In this document: in pieces, positions 41,753 to 53,292 of the stretch | Layout: each line of letters opens with the position of its first letter | Position numbering within the stretch: the first letter of the stretch is position 1 | Source: Streptomyces sp. NBC_00224 | GTDB taxonomy: Bacteria > Actinomycetota > Actinomycetes > Streptomycetales > Streptomycetaceae | DNA length: 64,000 nt | Reading direction: 5' to 3' | NCBI RefSeq assembly: GCF_041435195.1 | Contig: NZ_CP108106.1 | Location: forward strand, 1,612,001 to 1,676,000 | The notes under the pieces: model-generated | Database searches by the model: none | What the model saw: only the letters and a program-made list of their open reading frames with translations | Told to the model about the DNA's origin: nothing | Program-made: the position numbers and the translations under genes

Positions 41753-42261
41753 GGCTCGACCGCCCCCCTTGTCACCGTGGAACCGGCCCTCTACGGTCCG
41801 GGGCCGCCCACAGGTTCCGGACACGCGACCGATCCGGACTTCTGACGATAGCTCCCCGCCCCCGTACAGCCCATCCTCGGGTACCTGACGGAGTCTGACG
41901 TTCGGATGCCAGAGCCCCTACACAACTGGCAAGTAATTTGCGAAATCTGACACAACCCTGAAACCAGAGTGTCTTGTTCGGCCACAGTGCCGCCGGGAGA
42001 CTTGGAGACAAGATCTACCGCGTCGCGCCGGGCCCCACCCCGGAAGGACGCCGAAGCACCATGCGACACCCCGAGGCCGAGCTTCATGAACGAGGTGGGG
42101 CTGTTCCCCGGGACTGCCGGTCAGGCGGCGGCGAGCCGATCCACTCGCCGGACCGCGTGACAGGCCGGCGGCGCCTGCGGGAGTGCCCGCACGCCGCCCG
42201 CACGATCACTGCCAGGACGCCGCGGGGGCGTCCTCAGCATGTCTCGCTGGGAGAGTTTTTG
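41753..42261. other. Intergenic region, 509 bases, between divergent nfeD-like and multicopper oxidase genes
   Basis: No supported gene. A locally AT-richer patch at about 41925-41975 is the likeliest promoter zone. A hairpin AGGACGCC-GCGGG-GGCGTCCT (42214-42234) lies 27 bases upstream of the oxidase start, in what would be its leader mRNA; it could influence translation or mRNA stability. Confidence 0.4.
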
Positions 42262-43713
42262 ATGATCACACGCAGAAATGCGATGAAGGCCGGCGTCGCG
42301 CTCACCGGCGCCGTGGGGGGCGCGGGGCTGCTGATTCCGGCCCTGAGCAGCGAGGCGCAGGCTCAGGCGACCGACATCGACCCGACCACCATCCCCAAGT
42401 TCGCCCTGGAGATGCCGGTCCCGGAGACCCTCAAGCCGGACCGCATATCGGGCACGACGGCGTACTACAGCTTTGAGATGCAAGAGGTCCAGACCGAGAT
42501 CATCCCGGGCAAGCAGACGACCGTCCGCACCTTCGACGGCCACTTCCCCGGCCCGTGGATCAAGGCCTGTTCGGGCCACCGCGTGGTGGTGACGCAGAAG
42601 AACAACCTGCCGACGCCGACCTCGATCCATCTGCACGGCGGCCACGTCCCGGAGTCCAGCGACGGCACGCCGATGGACCTCATCCAGCCGGGCGGCGAGA
42701 AGACCTACACGTACCCGAACAGCCAGCCCAACGCGAACCTGTGGTTCCACGACCACGCGCACCACGTCGAGTCGGAGAACGTCTTCCGCGGCCTGACCGG
42801 GTTCTACACGCTGATGGACCTGCCGGAGAAGGCACTGGGGCTGCCGTCGGGCGCGTACGACGTCCCGATCGCCATCCGTGACGCCCGCTTCGACGACAAC
42901 GGGCAGCTCATCTACCAGATGAACGACTTCCGGGGCCGCAACGTCATCCTCGCCAACGGCAAGGCGTGGCCGTACTTCGAGGTCGCGGCGCGCAAGTACC
43001 GCTTCCGGCTGTACAACACGGCCAACATGCGGTTCTTCACCCTCAAGCTGTCGGACGGCTCGACCGTCCAGCAGATCGGTGGGGACGGCGGCCTGCTGGA
43101 GGCCCCGGTGACCACCGACACGATCTCGGTGACCGCCGGCGAGCGCGCCGACGTCGTCATCGACTTCTCCAAGTACCCGGTGGGCACCACCGTGCAGATC
43201 GTCAACACGGAGAACGTGCCCGCGGGCGTGCCTCCCACGCCGGTGCTCCAGTTCCGGGTGACCCGCCAGGCCGCGGACTACAGCCGCGTCCCGGCGAAGC
43301 TGCGCACCCTGCCCGCGCTGCCGACGCCGACGGTCAACCGCAATGTGGTCCTGCGCGTGGACGAGGGCGTCGCGGACGGCATGGGGTACATCGACGAGAA
43401 GGTGTACGACGGCAACCGCGTCGACAACACCATCAAGTACGGCGACACCGAGGTGTGGACGGTCAGCAACGTCAACCAGCGGGTGCCGCACAACTTCCAC
43501 ATCCACCTGGTCCAGTTCCGGGTGCTGGAGCGCAACGGTGTACCGGTGACGTCCGGGCCCGAGACCGGGCTCAAGGACACGGTCCGACTGATGCCGGGCG
43601 AGAAGATAAAGGTGCAGGCCACCTTCACCGGCTACCGCGGCAAGTACGTCTACCACTGCCACATGTTCGACCACGCGGCGATGGGCATGATGGCGACGAT
43701 GGAAGTCGTCTGA
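42262..43713 (+). CDS. Tat-exported three-domain multicopper oxidase
   Basis: A 483-residue protein. A twin-arginine signal (ITRRNAMKAGVALTGAVGG) leads to an AQA-type cleavage site. The copper sites are clear: HLHGGHVPESSDGTPMD and WFHDHAHH (type 2/3 ligands), HNFHIHLVQF, and the terminal YHCHMFDHAAMGMM (type 1 and type 3 ligands with axial Met). Length fits three cupredoxin domains of the CotA/bilirubin-oxidase/CueO kind, not the two-domain Streptomyces laccase. Likely substrates are phenols, metal ions or Cu(I). ATG 42262 follows GGGAGA. Confidence 0.92.
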   Translation: MITRRNAMKAGVALTGAVGGAGLLIPALSSEAQAQATDIDPTTIPKFALEMPVPETLKPDRISGTTAYYSFEMQEVQTEIIPGKQTTVRTFDGHFPGPWIKACSGHRVVVTQKNNLPTPTSIHLHGGHVPESSDGTPMDLIQPGGEKTYTYPNSQPNANLWFHDHAHHVESENVFRGLTGFYTLMDLPEKALGLPSGAYDVPIAIRDARFDDNGQLIYQMNDFRGRNVILANGKAWPYFEVAARKYRFRLYNTANMRFFTLKLSDGSTVQQIGGDGGLLEAPVTTDTISVTAGERADVVIDFSKYPVGTTVQIVNTENVPAGVPPTPVLQFRVTRQAADYSRVPAKLRTLPALPTPTVNRNVVLRVDEGVADGMGYIDEKVYDGNRVDNTIKYGDTEVWTVSNVNQRVPHNFHIHLVQFRVLERNGVPVTSGPETGLKDTVRLMPGEKIKVQATFTGYRGKYVYHCHMFDHAAMGMMATMEVV

Positions 43714-43870
43714 CGCCTGTCGACCAGTGGCGGGGGCGCTCCGGGAATCCTCCCGACGCGTCCCCGCCCGCCCCTGATACGGCCGTGTCGCGACCCCGCC
43801 CCCTGCTGGCTCCTGCGCCCCCGCCAGGCAGCCCGGAGGGTACCCATGGCAGCGGGCCGCGGCGCGGTCA

Positions 43871-43912
43871 GGACGGCGGGCGGACCCGGTTCACCGGATC
43901 CGCCCGCCGTCC
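43871..43912. terminator. Long bidirectional hairpin
   Basis: GGACGGCGGGCGGA (43871-43884) pairs perfectly with 43899-43912, and the loop itself contains CCGG-TTCA-CCGG. It lies between the convergent oxidase and protease genes. Confidence 0.75.
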
Positions 43913-43927
43913 GCCCAACTCGGCCTG

Positions 43928-45013
43928 CTATGACTTGAGTTGACGGTACGAGCCGTAGTGCGGCCGTCTGCCGTTCTGGGCGTCGGCGTAGAGCCGGAAG
44001 AAGCGGTCTCCGTACACGGGGCTGTAGGTGATCTGGTGGTACCGGGGATCGGCCTCCGGCACGTCCATGCCGCCGCCGTAGTAGCCGCCGACGTTCCCGA
44101 TGATCTCGCCGGTCCCGGTGTCCCAGTCGATGTCCGAGAACCACGGCCCGCCGGAGACCCCGCCCCACATGCCGGCGCACTCGACCCGCATCTGCCGGAA
44201 CCCGGACAGCGGCCCCGACCGCGCCGCGCAGCGCACCGGCCGGTCCGCCGGATTGCGCCCCACCCGGGGATAGCCGAGCATCGTCACGTCCTGGCGGTAA
44301 CCGGGCGTACGGACGAGGCGGTTGGCCCCCACCGCATCCTGGACGTCCCTCCCGTCGGCCGACGGCGCCAGCCGGGCGAAGGAGTAGTCCAGGTCGGAGA
44401 CGGCCCCCTTGCTGTTGCGGACGTACTGGTCGTCCACGAACCAGTCGGTGACCCGGTAGAACCCGTACGGCTGGTCGGCCAGCTCTTTGCGCGAGCGGTA
44501 CCGCGGTACGAAGACGGCCCGCCCGCCCGCACAGTGACCCGCCGTCAGGATCAGGTCGCGCCCACCGCTCTCCACCACGCTCGCCGAGCACTTGTGCGCG
44601 CGCAGCTCGCCGGTCGTCGGGTCCGGGCCCGCGGAGGTGAACAGCACGCCGACGGAGGCGATCCCGGGGATGTGCTCGGCGCTCGGCATACCGGGCACGG
44701 AGGCCGGGGGCCCGGGCGAGCCGGCCGGGACGCCGTCCGAGTCGGGGCGTCCGGGGTCGACGGCGGAGGAGATGCGCCCCGGGGTCCAGAAGCCGAGGAC
44801 ATCGGCGTCCGACCAGCCGTCGTCGCCGGGAGCCGCCTCCTCCCCCGTACGGGAGGTCACATCGGGGGCCGTGCCGGGTGCCTGGGCCGCGTCGGCAGGG
44901 GTACCGCCGGTCAGCAGGAGCGCCCCCGAGGCAGTGAGGGTGATCCCCAGCCGCAGCCCCCGGCCCAGACCCAGGCCTACCCCTGTCCCTGGCCGCAGTC
45001 GGAAAAGATTCAT
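43928..45013 (-). CDS. Secreted trypsin-like serine protease
   Basis: A 361-residue precursor: basic N-terminus, hydrophobic LGITLTASGALLLTGG, signal cleavage after ADA, then a proline/glycine-rich pro-region. The catalytic triad is visible: His in LILTAGHCAGG, Asp in VSDLDYSFARL, Ser in GVSGGPWFSDID (the usual GDSGGP has Val for Asp). It belongs to the S1 endopeptidase group common in Streptomyces. I prefer ATG 45013 (AGG 8 bases upstream) to the ATG at 45022. Outside-cell protein turnover is the likely role. Confidence 0.85.
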   Translation of the reverse strand: MNLFRLRPGTGVGLGLGRGLRLGITLTASGALLLTGGTPADAAQAPGTAPDVTSRTGEEAAPGDDGWSDADVLGFWTPGRISSAVDPGRPDSDGVPAGSPGPPASVPGMPSAEHIPGIASVGVLFTSAGPDPTTGELRAHKCSASVVESGGRDLILTAGHCAGGRAVFVPRYRSRKELADQPYGFYRVTDWFVDDQYVRNSKGAVSDLDYSFARLAPSADGRDVQDAVGANRLVRTPGYRQDVTMLGYPRVGRNPADRPVRCAARSGPLSGFRQMRVECAGMWGGVSGGPWFSDIDWDTGTGEIIGNVGGYYGGGMDVPEADPRYHQITYSPVYGDRFFRLYADAQNGRRPHYGSYRQLKS

Positions 45014-45068
45014 GGGCGACATCCTGCCCGAATCATCCGCATACGCCCCGAAGGCTCAACGGATGCGC

Positions 45069-46835
45069 TCAGTCACGTGCGCAGCGGCGCTCGAACGCCC
45101 GCCAGTCCGCTTCCAGCCGCCACTGGAGGACGGCCTTGGGGCTGGCGGCCAGGAACGTCCGGCACGCGGCACCGGGCCTCCGGTCCGGGTCGGGCGTGTC
45201 GTTGCGGCAGGGCGAGGCGAAGGTGTCGTACCGGTCCTGCTCCTGCCACAGGTTCGCCCCTTCGACGAAGGCGTGGTCCAGCGAGGCGCGCGCGGAGGTC
45301 CGCAGCTCCTCGATGCCCAGGCCCTGGTCGGTGACGCCCAGTTGGAAGACGTCGGTGAGGCTGCTGCGGCTCACCCCCGGGTCGTCGGTGGCCAGGGCGA
45401 GGGGCACACCGGCGTCGAGATAGGTGTGCAGGGGGTGCCGGTCGCCGCCGACCCGGAGGATCTGGGCGTGGCTGATCAGAGGGGCCTCGACCAGCACGTG
45501 CCGCCTGCGCATCCGGGCCGCCAGGGCCTGGTGGCCGCGCTCATGGACGAGATCGACACCGTGTCCGATACGGTCGGCGCCCGCCACGTCGACGGCCTGG
45601 GCGATGTGGAAGGCGAGATCGCGCCGGCCGACCCCGTTCAGGCCCTCGACCAGCTCACCGGCGTGCAGGCTGACGTGCACGGACGGGGCCCGGGACTTGA
45701 GGAAGCCGATCATCTTCATGTGCAGGGCGTAGTCCCGCAGGGCCACCGGCGCGTCTTCTGGCTGGACCATGTTGACGCCGACGACCCGGCCGATCCGGCG
45801 GCGCGCGAGCTCGAAGCCGAGGATCTGCTGGGCGAAGACATGGCGGGCGGCCTGGGCGCGGCCGACCTGGTAGTCGAAGCGGATGACGACGGAGCACCCG
45901 CGCGGCGCGGGCGCGCGGTCGCAGCCGAGGAGTTTGCGGTAGTCGGTGAAGCTCTGGTCATAGTCGGCCGCGGCCTGCTGAACGATCTCCTGGAACCGGG
46001 GATCCCTGGTGAGGGCGTCGTGGAACTCCGCCAGGCCGGACGCACCGGGGTCCGCCGGATGCACCCGGTCGACCAGCCGCCGGAGCGGCTCGGCCGCCAC
46101 GGTCACCAACGTCTCCACGTACGCGGTCCGCTCCCGCGCGGCGTCCCGGGCCACCTCGGCCAGCATGTCCGCGTCGTGGCCCGTCTCGGCCTCGGCGAAC
46201 TTCCCGAAGGTGTCGAAGAAGTGGTCGTGGCCGGGCTGCGGGTCGCCGTCGGGCGGCAGCACGAAACCGCGCATCGACCAGGCCCGGACGACCTCCCGGC
46301 GGAACGGCCCGGGCCGCGTGGCGTCCTGGGCGGACCGCTGTCCGGGGCGGCACGGCTGGGGTCCGGGTGTGACGACGTACGTGGCGACGTCCACGCACTT
46401 GCGGTCGCGGGCGGCATACCCGATGAGGGACTCCGCACGGACGGCACCGCCGAGGTGATGGTGCAGGTCACCCCCCTTGGGGAGGTCCCGCAGGAGGCGG
46501 GCGAGGTCGGCGGGGGTGCGGGTGGCGGGCGCCAACTGGTGTGGGGGGATGGTTGGTTGGCCCTGGGTCGGGGCGGCGTGGGTCGGGGCGGCGTGGGCCG
46601 GGGCGAGCTGGCGCGGGTCGAACTGGCTCGGGGTGAACCGGCTCGGGTCGAACCCGCTCGGGGTGAACCGGCTCGGGGTGAACTGGCTCGGGGTGAACTG
46701 GCTCGGTTGTGCCTGGCCCGGCTCGGTCTGGCCCGGCCCGGCGGCCGCCGTCGCCATCGGCAGCACACTCACGGCCAGCCCGAGCGCGGTCGCCCCGGCC
46801 AGCACCGGCCACCGAAGTCGCGGTCTCTTCTCCAT
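45069..46835 (-). CDS. Secreted adenosine-deaminase-superfamily enzyme with an N-terminal FTPS-type repeat
   Basis: A 588-residue precursor: signal peptide (LRWPVLAGATALGLAVSVLPMATAAA), a low-complexity repeat of (Q/R)FTPS-type five-residue units with HAAPT units after it (about 40-95), then an ADGF/adenosine-deaminase barrel. Metal and active-site motifs: GGDLHHHLGGAVR, VSLHAGE, DRIGHGVDL and LATDDPGVSRSSLTDVF. It would deaminate extracellular adenosine-type substrates. Secreted forms are longer than the cytoplasmic enzyme, as here. ATG 46835 follows GGGAGAGGGA. The repeat is encoded by a DNA minisatellite. Confidence 0.87.
   Translation of the reverse strand: MEKRPRLRWPVLAGATALGLAVSVLPMATAAAGPGQTEPGQAQPSQFTPSQFTPSRFTPSGFDPSRFTPSQFDPRQLAPAHAAPTHAAPTQGQPTIPPHQLAPATRTPADLARLLRDLPKGGDLHHHLGGAVRAESLIGYAARDRKCVDVATYVVTPGPQPCRPGQRSAQDATRPGPFRREVVRAWSMRGFVLPPDGDPQPGHDHFFDTFGKFAEAETGHDADMLAEVARDAARERTAYVETLVTVAAEPLRRLVDRVHPADPGASGLAEFHDALTRDPRFQEIVQQAAADYDQSFTDYRKLLGCDRAPAPRGCSVVIRFDYQVGRAQAARHVFAQQILGFELARRRIGRVVGVNMVQPEDAPVALRDYALHMKMIGFLKSRAPSVHVSLHAGELVEGLNGVGRRDLAFHIAQAVDVAGADRIGHGVDLVHERGHQALAARMRRRHVLVEAPLISHAQILRVGGDRHPLHTYLDAGVPLALATDDPGVSRSSLTDVFQLGVTDQGLGIEELRTSARASLDHAFVEGANLWQEQDRYDTFASPCRNDTPDPDRRPGAACRTFLAASPKAVLQWRLEADWRAFERRCARD
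46608..46712. repeat. 15-bp tandem repeat, seven copies, in the ADA-like gene
   Basis: Seven units of about CTGGCTCGGGGTGAA (starts 46608, 46623, 46638, 46653, 46668, 46683, 46698). They are flanked on the left by a second, shorter 15-base repeat (GGTCGGGGCGGCGTG type, about 46566-46607). Both keep the frame and encode five-residue repeats on the minus strand. Confidence 0.85.
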
Positions 46836-47020
46836 GACGTCCCTCTCCCTTCCCTCCCCCCTCCCGGCCCATACTCACTACGGGGCACACCGGAACCGTC
46901 CGACGCGCGCACGGCAGGCCCCCGTGTGGCCGACACGCGGCAGTCGTCCCGCGCCGGGGAGCCCGGCAGTGGCTACGGTGATCCGCGTTCCCCGCCGAAC
47001 GCCGAAGGGAGTACTCCCGT

Positions 47021-48286
47021 ATGCGCGGTACGTCCTGGCTCCGGGTGCTCGTCGCGGCGCTGCTCCTGCTCGCCGCGGCTCCGACCACGGCCGGTGCGGC
47101 GAGCACCCGCCCCGCCCCCGTCGTCCTCTTCCCCGCCTTCCACCTCACCAAGCTCACGGTGAACGTCAGCGGCCAGACCGCGGCGCCCGGCTGCCCCCGC
47201 TCCGGCAGCTTCGAGGACTGGTACCTCAACGACCGTCCGAGCACCGTTTTCAGCCAGGTCTGCCAGGACCGGCTGCTGACCCTGCGCTACGACGCGGACC
47301 GCACCGGGCCGGTGCCGTCGCGCCTCTCGGAGCAGCGGGGCGTGACCGTACGGCTCAAGGAGTACGGCAGTACCCGCAGCGCCCCCTTCTACGAGCCGCT
47401 CTACCGCTCCCTCGAAGCCGTCGGCCTGCGGCGGGACCGGGGGATCCGGGTAGCCGGGTACGACTCCCGGCTCACTCCGGACCTGGGCGGCTTCCTCTCC
47501 CGTACGCGCGAGCTCGTCGAGAGCACCTACCGCGCCAACGGCAACCGCCCGGTCCACCTGATCGGCCACTCCAACGGGCCGCTGTACGCGCAGTACCTGC
47601 TCACCCACACCCCACCGGCCTGGCGGGACACCTACATCCACGGCTTCACCCCGATCGCGGGCAACTTCCCCGGGCAGGGGCTCCTCTACCCCACCCTGTT
47701 CACCGGGCTCAACATCCAGGACTTCGGCTACCCCACCACCAAGGAGAACGCCGAGAGCAGCGCCCGTATGTATCTGAGCGCCCCGTCGACGTACATGAGC
47801 GCGTCCGACCCCCGGGTGATGGGCGACCGGGAGACGGTGGTCAACGACCGCTCCACCGGCCGTGGTTACACCCCGCGCGACTACCGCCGGCTCCTGACGG
47901 ACGCCGGACTGCCACCGGCGGCCCGCGCCCTGGCCGACCACTACATCGGCTTCGTGCGGTCCACCGACCCGCGCGACTTCCCCGACGTCGACGTGTACGC
48001 GGAGAAGGGCTCGGGCCTGCCCACCACCGTGGGGGCGCGACTGCCGGACCTGACGGTGGGACAGCTCGCGAGCGGGGCCGAGTTCCTCCACCGCGACGGC
48101 GACGGCAACCAGGAGGACCTCACCAACGACGCGGTCCTGGCCTGGCGCGCGATGCCCTGCCACCGCTTCGCGCTCACCGACAACCCAGGCGTCGACCACT
48201 TCGCCCTGCCCGGCAGCCCCGACGTCCTGACCCGCCTCACCACCGACCTGCGCCGCCCGCGCACGCACTGCCCGGCGGGCCGGTGA
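47021..48286 (+). CDS. Secreted LCAT-like alpha/beta-hydrolase
   Basis: A 421-residue protein: signal peptide (LRVLVAALLLLAAAPTTAGA), then a lecithin:cholesterol-acyltransferase-type hydrolase. VVLFPAFHLTKL near the start, RPVHLIGHSNGPLYAQYLL with the nucleophile Ser, and a late DHFALPG carrying the likely catalytic His. LCAT-family members act on phospholipid or sterol esters. ATG 47021 has AAGGGAG upstream. It is divergent from the ADA-like gene. An extracellular lipase or acyltransferase is the safe call. Confidence 0.8.
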   Translation: MRGTSWLRVLVAALLLLAAAPTTAGAASTRPAPVVLFPAFHLTKLTVNVSGQTAAPGCPRSGSFEDWYLNDRPSTVFSQVCQDRLLTLRYDADRTGPVPSRLSEQRGVTVRLKEYGSTRSAPFYEPLYRSLEAVGLRRDRGIRVAGYDSRLTPDLGGFLSRTRELVESTYRANGNRPVHLIGHSNGPLYAQYLLTHTPPAWRDTYIHGFTPIAGNFPGQGLLYPTLFTGLNIQDFGYPTTKENAESSARMYLSAPSTYMSASDPRVMGDRETVVNDRSTGRGYTPRDYRRLLTDAGLPPAARALADHYIGFVRSTDPRDFPDVDVYAEKGSGLPTTVGARLPDLTVGQLASGAEFLHRDGDGNQEDLTNDAVLAWRAMPCHRFALTDNPGVDHFALPGSPDVLTRLTTDLRRPRTHCPAGR

Positions 48287-48338
48287 ACACTTCGCCGGCG
48301 GCCGGCGCGACATCCGCTGACATCCCCCGGAGGCACCC

Positions 48339-49331
48339 ATGAAGATGTTGATCAACGTGGCCGAGACCGTCGTCGCCGACGCGCTGCGCGGGATGGCGGT
48401 CGCGCATCCGGAGCTGACCGTCGACGTGGAGAACCGGGTGATCGTGCGGCGGGACGCGCCGTTCGCCGGGAAGGTCGGGCTGGTGTCCGGGGGCGGGTCG
48501 GGGCACGAGCCGCTGCACGGTGGGTTCGTGGGGCGCGGGATGCTCGCCGCCGCGTGTCCCGGTGAGGTGTTCACCTCGCCCGTGCCGGACCAGATGGTGC
48601 GGGCCGCGGCCGCCGTGGACAGCGGGGCCGGGGTGCTGTTCGTCGTCAAGAACTACACCGGTGACGTCCTCAACTTCGACATGGCCGTGGAGCTCGCCGA
48701 GGACGAGGGCGTACAGATCGCCAAGGTGCTCGTCGACGACGACGTCGCCGTGACCGACAGCCTGTACACCGCGGGGCGGCGCGGCACCGGGGCCACCCTC
48801 TTCGTGGAGAAGATCGCGGGCGCGGCGGCCGAGGAAGGCGCGCCCCTGGAACGGGTCGAGGCGATCGCCCGCCGGGTGAACGCGAGTTCGCGCAGCTTCG
48901 GCGTCGCGCTCAGCGCCTGCACCACCCCCGCCAAGGGCAGTCCGACCTTCGACCTGCCGCCCGGCGAGCTGGAGCTGGGCGTCGGGATCCACGGCGAGCC
49001 CGGGCGCGAGCGGCGGCCCATGATGACGTCCCGGGAGATCGCGGACTTCGCCGTCGACGTCGTCCTGGAGGACCTCAAGCCGTCGAGTCCCGTCCTGCTG
49101 CTCGTCAACGGCATGGGGGCGACGCCGCTCCTGGAGCTGTACGGGTTCAACGCCGAGGTGCACCGGGTGCTGGCCGAGCGGCGCGTTCCGGTGGCCCGCA
49201 CGCTCGTGGGCAACTATGTGACCTCCCTCGACATGGCGGGCTGCTCGGTGACGCTGTGTCAGGTCGATGAGGAGCTGCTGCGGCTGTGGGACGCGCCGGT
49301 GAACACGCCCGCCCTGCGGTGGGGTTGTTGA
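48339..49331 (+). CDS. dhaK: Dihydroxyacetone kinase subunit DhaK
   Basis: A 330-residue substrate-binding subunit. VSGGGSGHEPLHGGFVGRGMLAAACPGEVFTSP binds the substrate phosphate region, and GVGIHGEPGRE carries the His that forms a covalent hemiaminal with dihydroxyacetone. It works with DhaL and DhaM to make dihydroxyacetone phosphate using phosphoenolpyruvate through the PTS. GGAGG lies 6 bases before the ATG. First of a three-gene operon. Confidence 0.95.
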   Translation: MKMLINVAETVVADALRGMAVAHPELTVDVENRVIVRRDAPFAGKVGLVSGGGSGHEPLHGGFVGRGMLAAACPGEVFTSPVPDQMVRAAAAVDSGAGVLFVVKNYTGDVLNFDMAVELAEDEGVQIAKVLVDDDVAVTDSLYTAGRRGTGATLFVEKIAGAAAEEGAPLERVEAIARRVNASSRSFGVALSACTTPAKGSPTFDLPPGELELGVGIHGEPGRERRPMMTSREIADFAVDVVLEDLKPSSPVLLLVNGMGATPLLELYGFNAEVHRVLAERRVPVARTLVGNYVTSLDMAGCSVTLCQVDEELLRLWDAPVNTPALRWGC

Positions 49332-49402
49332 CCACCGTGGCCCGACCCGGCCCCGGCCCACATCCCATCCGTACACCTACAGCTGTACCTCAAGGAGGGC
49401 TC

Positions 49403-49999
49403 GTGCTCGACGCCGCTTTCTTCCGTCGCTGGATGACCGTGACGGCCTCGGCCGTGGACCGGGAGGCGGCTCGGCTGACCGAACTGGACTCGGCCATCGG
49501 CGACGCCGACCACGGCGCCAACCTCCAGCGCGGTTTCACCGCCGTCACCGCCGTCCTGGAGAAGGAGGCCCCGGACACCCCGGGCGCCGTGCTCGCCCTC
49601 GCCGGACGGCAGTTGATCTCGACCGTGGGCGGCGCCTCCGGACCGCTGTACGGGACGCTGCTGCGCCGCACCGGCAAGGCGCTCGGCGACCGGGCCGAGG
49701 TGAGCCGGGAGGAGCTCGCCACCGCGCTGGGCGAGGGCGTGGCGGCGGTGGCTCAGCTGGGCGGGGCCGCCGCCGGGGACAAGACGATGCTGGACGCGCT
49801 GCTCCCTGCCGTCGAGGCGCTCGGGGAGTCCTTCGCGGCGGCGGGCGCGGCGGCGGAGGCCGGGGCGCTCGCGACCGTACCGCTCCAGGCCCGCAAGGGC
49901 AGGGCCAGCTATCTGGGCGAGCGCTCCATCGGCCACCAGGATCCGGGCGCGACCTCGGCCGCGCTGCTCGTCGCGGGGCTCCAGGAGGCCGCCGCATGA
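49403..49999 (+). CDS. dhaL: Dihydroxyacetone kinase subunit DhaL (ADP-binding)
   Basis: A 198-residue helical subunit with ELDSAIGDADHGANLQRGF (Mg-ADP-binding aspartates), STVGGASGPLYGTLLRR, and RKGRASYLGERSIGHQDPGATS. Its bound ADP is rephosphorylated by DhaM and used to phosphorylate dihydroxyacetone on DhaK. Start GTG 49403 is fixed by AAGGAGG six bases upstream. Its stop overlaps the dhaM ATG (ATGA). Confidence 0.95.
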   Translation: MLDAAFFRRWMTVTASAVDREAARLTELDSAIGDADHGANLQRGFTAVTAVLEKEAPDTPGAVLALAGRQLISTVGGASGPLYGTLLRRTGKALGDRAEVSREELATALGEGVAAVAQLGGAAAGDKTMLDALLPAVEALGESFAAAGAAAEAGALATVPLQARKGRASYLGERSIGHQDPGATSAALLVAGLQEAAA

Positions 50000-50396
50000 G
50001 CGGGGGCGACGGACTCGTCGGCGTGGTCCTCGTCTCCCACAGCGCGGAGGTCGCCTCCGCCGTCGCCGCGCTCGCGACCGGTCTCGCGGGCGGCGGCGCG
50101 ACCGCTCCCGTCGCGGCCGCGGGAGGCACCCCCGACGGCGGCCTCGGCACCAGCTCCGAGCTCATCGCGGAGGCGGCGGCCGCCGTCGACCGGGGTGCGG
50201 GCGTGGCGGTCCTGGTGGACCTGGGCAGCGCGGTGCTCACCGTGAAGGCGCTCCTCGCCGAGGGCGACGAGCTCCCGGCGGGGACGCGGCTCGTCGACGC
50301 CCCCTTCGTGGAGGGTGCGGTGGCGGCCGTCGTGACCGCCTCGGCCGGGGCGGATCTGGCCGCGGTGGAGGCGGCGGCCTCGGAGGCGTACGGCTA

Positions 50397-50409
<13 letters not shown>
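49996..50409 (+). CDS. dhaM: Dihydroxyacetone kinase phosphotransfer subunit DhaM
   Basis: A 137-residue EIIA-Man-like domain: GVVLVSHSAEVASAV contains the phosphorylated His15, followed by GTPDGGLGTSSELI and ILVDLGSAVLT-type VLVDLGSAVLTVKAL. This is the short DhaM form without fused HPr or EI domains, so it must take phosphate from the general PTS. The final codons are part of a 22-base tandem repeat. Confidence 0.93.
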
Positions 50410-52643
<2,234 letters not shown>

Positions 52644-52667
52644 GCGCCTGGGCGGCGCGGCGGAATC

Positions 52668-52673
52668 TAGGAT
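52668..52673 (+). promoter_or_regulatory. -10 element of a probable leaderless promoter for padR
   Basis: TAGGAT ends exactly 6 bases before the ATG at 52680; no ribosome-site sequence lies between. Confidence 0.5.
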
Positions 52674-52679
52674 GCGCTC

Positions 52680-53216
52680 ATGTCCCTCCCGTACGCGATC
52701 CTGACCGCCCTGCTCGAAAAGCCCTCGTCGGGGCTTGAGCTGACCCGTCGGTTCGACAGGTCGTTCGGCTTCTTCTGGTCCGCGACGCACCAGCAGATCT
52801 ACCGCGAGCTGGGCAAGCTGGAGCAGTCCGGGTCCATCCGCGCGCTGCCGTCCGAGGCCCCGGCGCGCGGCCAGAAGAAGGAGTACGAGGTCCTGCCGGC
52901 GGGCCGTGCGGAGCTCGCCGCGTGGGCGGCCGCCGGGCAGGACCCGCGCCCCATGCGGGACCCGCTGCTGCTGCGGATGCGGGCGGCGGCGGTGGTCGGC
53001 ACGGAGGGGCTCAATGCCGAGCTGCGCCGCCATCTCGATCTGCACGAGCGGCAGTTGGAGATGTACGAGGGGATCGAGCGGCGGGACTTCCCGCCGGATC
53101 GGGACAGCGAGCAGGACCGGCTGCGGCACCTGGTGCTGCGCGGCGGCATCGAGCTGGAGACGTTCTGGATCCGCTGGCTGACGCAGGCGCTGGATACGGT
53201 GGACGGGGAGGAGTGA
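52680..53216 (+). CDS. PadR-family transcriptional regulator
   Basis: A 178-residue protein. The N-terminal winged helix begins MSLPYAILTALLEKPSSGLELTRRFDRSFGFFWSATHQQIYREL, typical of PadR, and the C-terminal half (HLDLHERQLEMYEGIERRDF) is the helical dimerisation domain of the PadR-s2/VirR-like type. It follows fadH by 36 bases on the same strand but has its own promoter. Target genes unknown; the neighbouring reductase is a candidate. Confidence 0.9.
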   Translation: MSLPYAILTALLEKPSSGLELTRRFDRSFGFFWSATHQQIYRELGKLEQSGSIRALPSEAPARGQKKEYEVLPAGRAELAAWAAAGQDPRPMRDPLLLRMRAAAVVGTEGLNAELRRHLDLHERQLEMYEGIERRDFPPDRDSEQDRLRHLVLRGGIELETFWIRWLTQALDTVDGEE

Positions 53217-53256
53217 GCCCGGCCCCGAGTGGCGGATGAGCACCGCCCCCACTGAC

Positions 53257-53272
53257 GTTGTATTATGCAACT
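53257..53272. promoter_or_regulatory. Putative MarR autoregulatory operator
   Basis: Inverted repeat GTTGTA-TTA-TGCAAC (53257-53271) ends 21 bases before the marR start and shares TTATGCAACT with the fadH promoter. Confidence 0.55.
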
Positions 53273-53292
53273 AGCCAGTGAGAGGACCAGCC

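Noticed and set aside
41753..42261. A small gene or riboswitch upstream of the multicopper oxidase
   Set aside because: Only one short hairpin and no coding frame with a ribosome site or family signal; no known riboswitch core recognised.
46608..46712. Possible CRISPR-like array
   Set aside because: The repeats are contiguous 15-mers with no unique spacers and lie in frame inside a gene.
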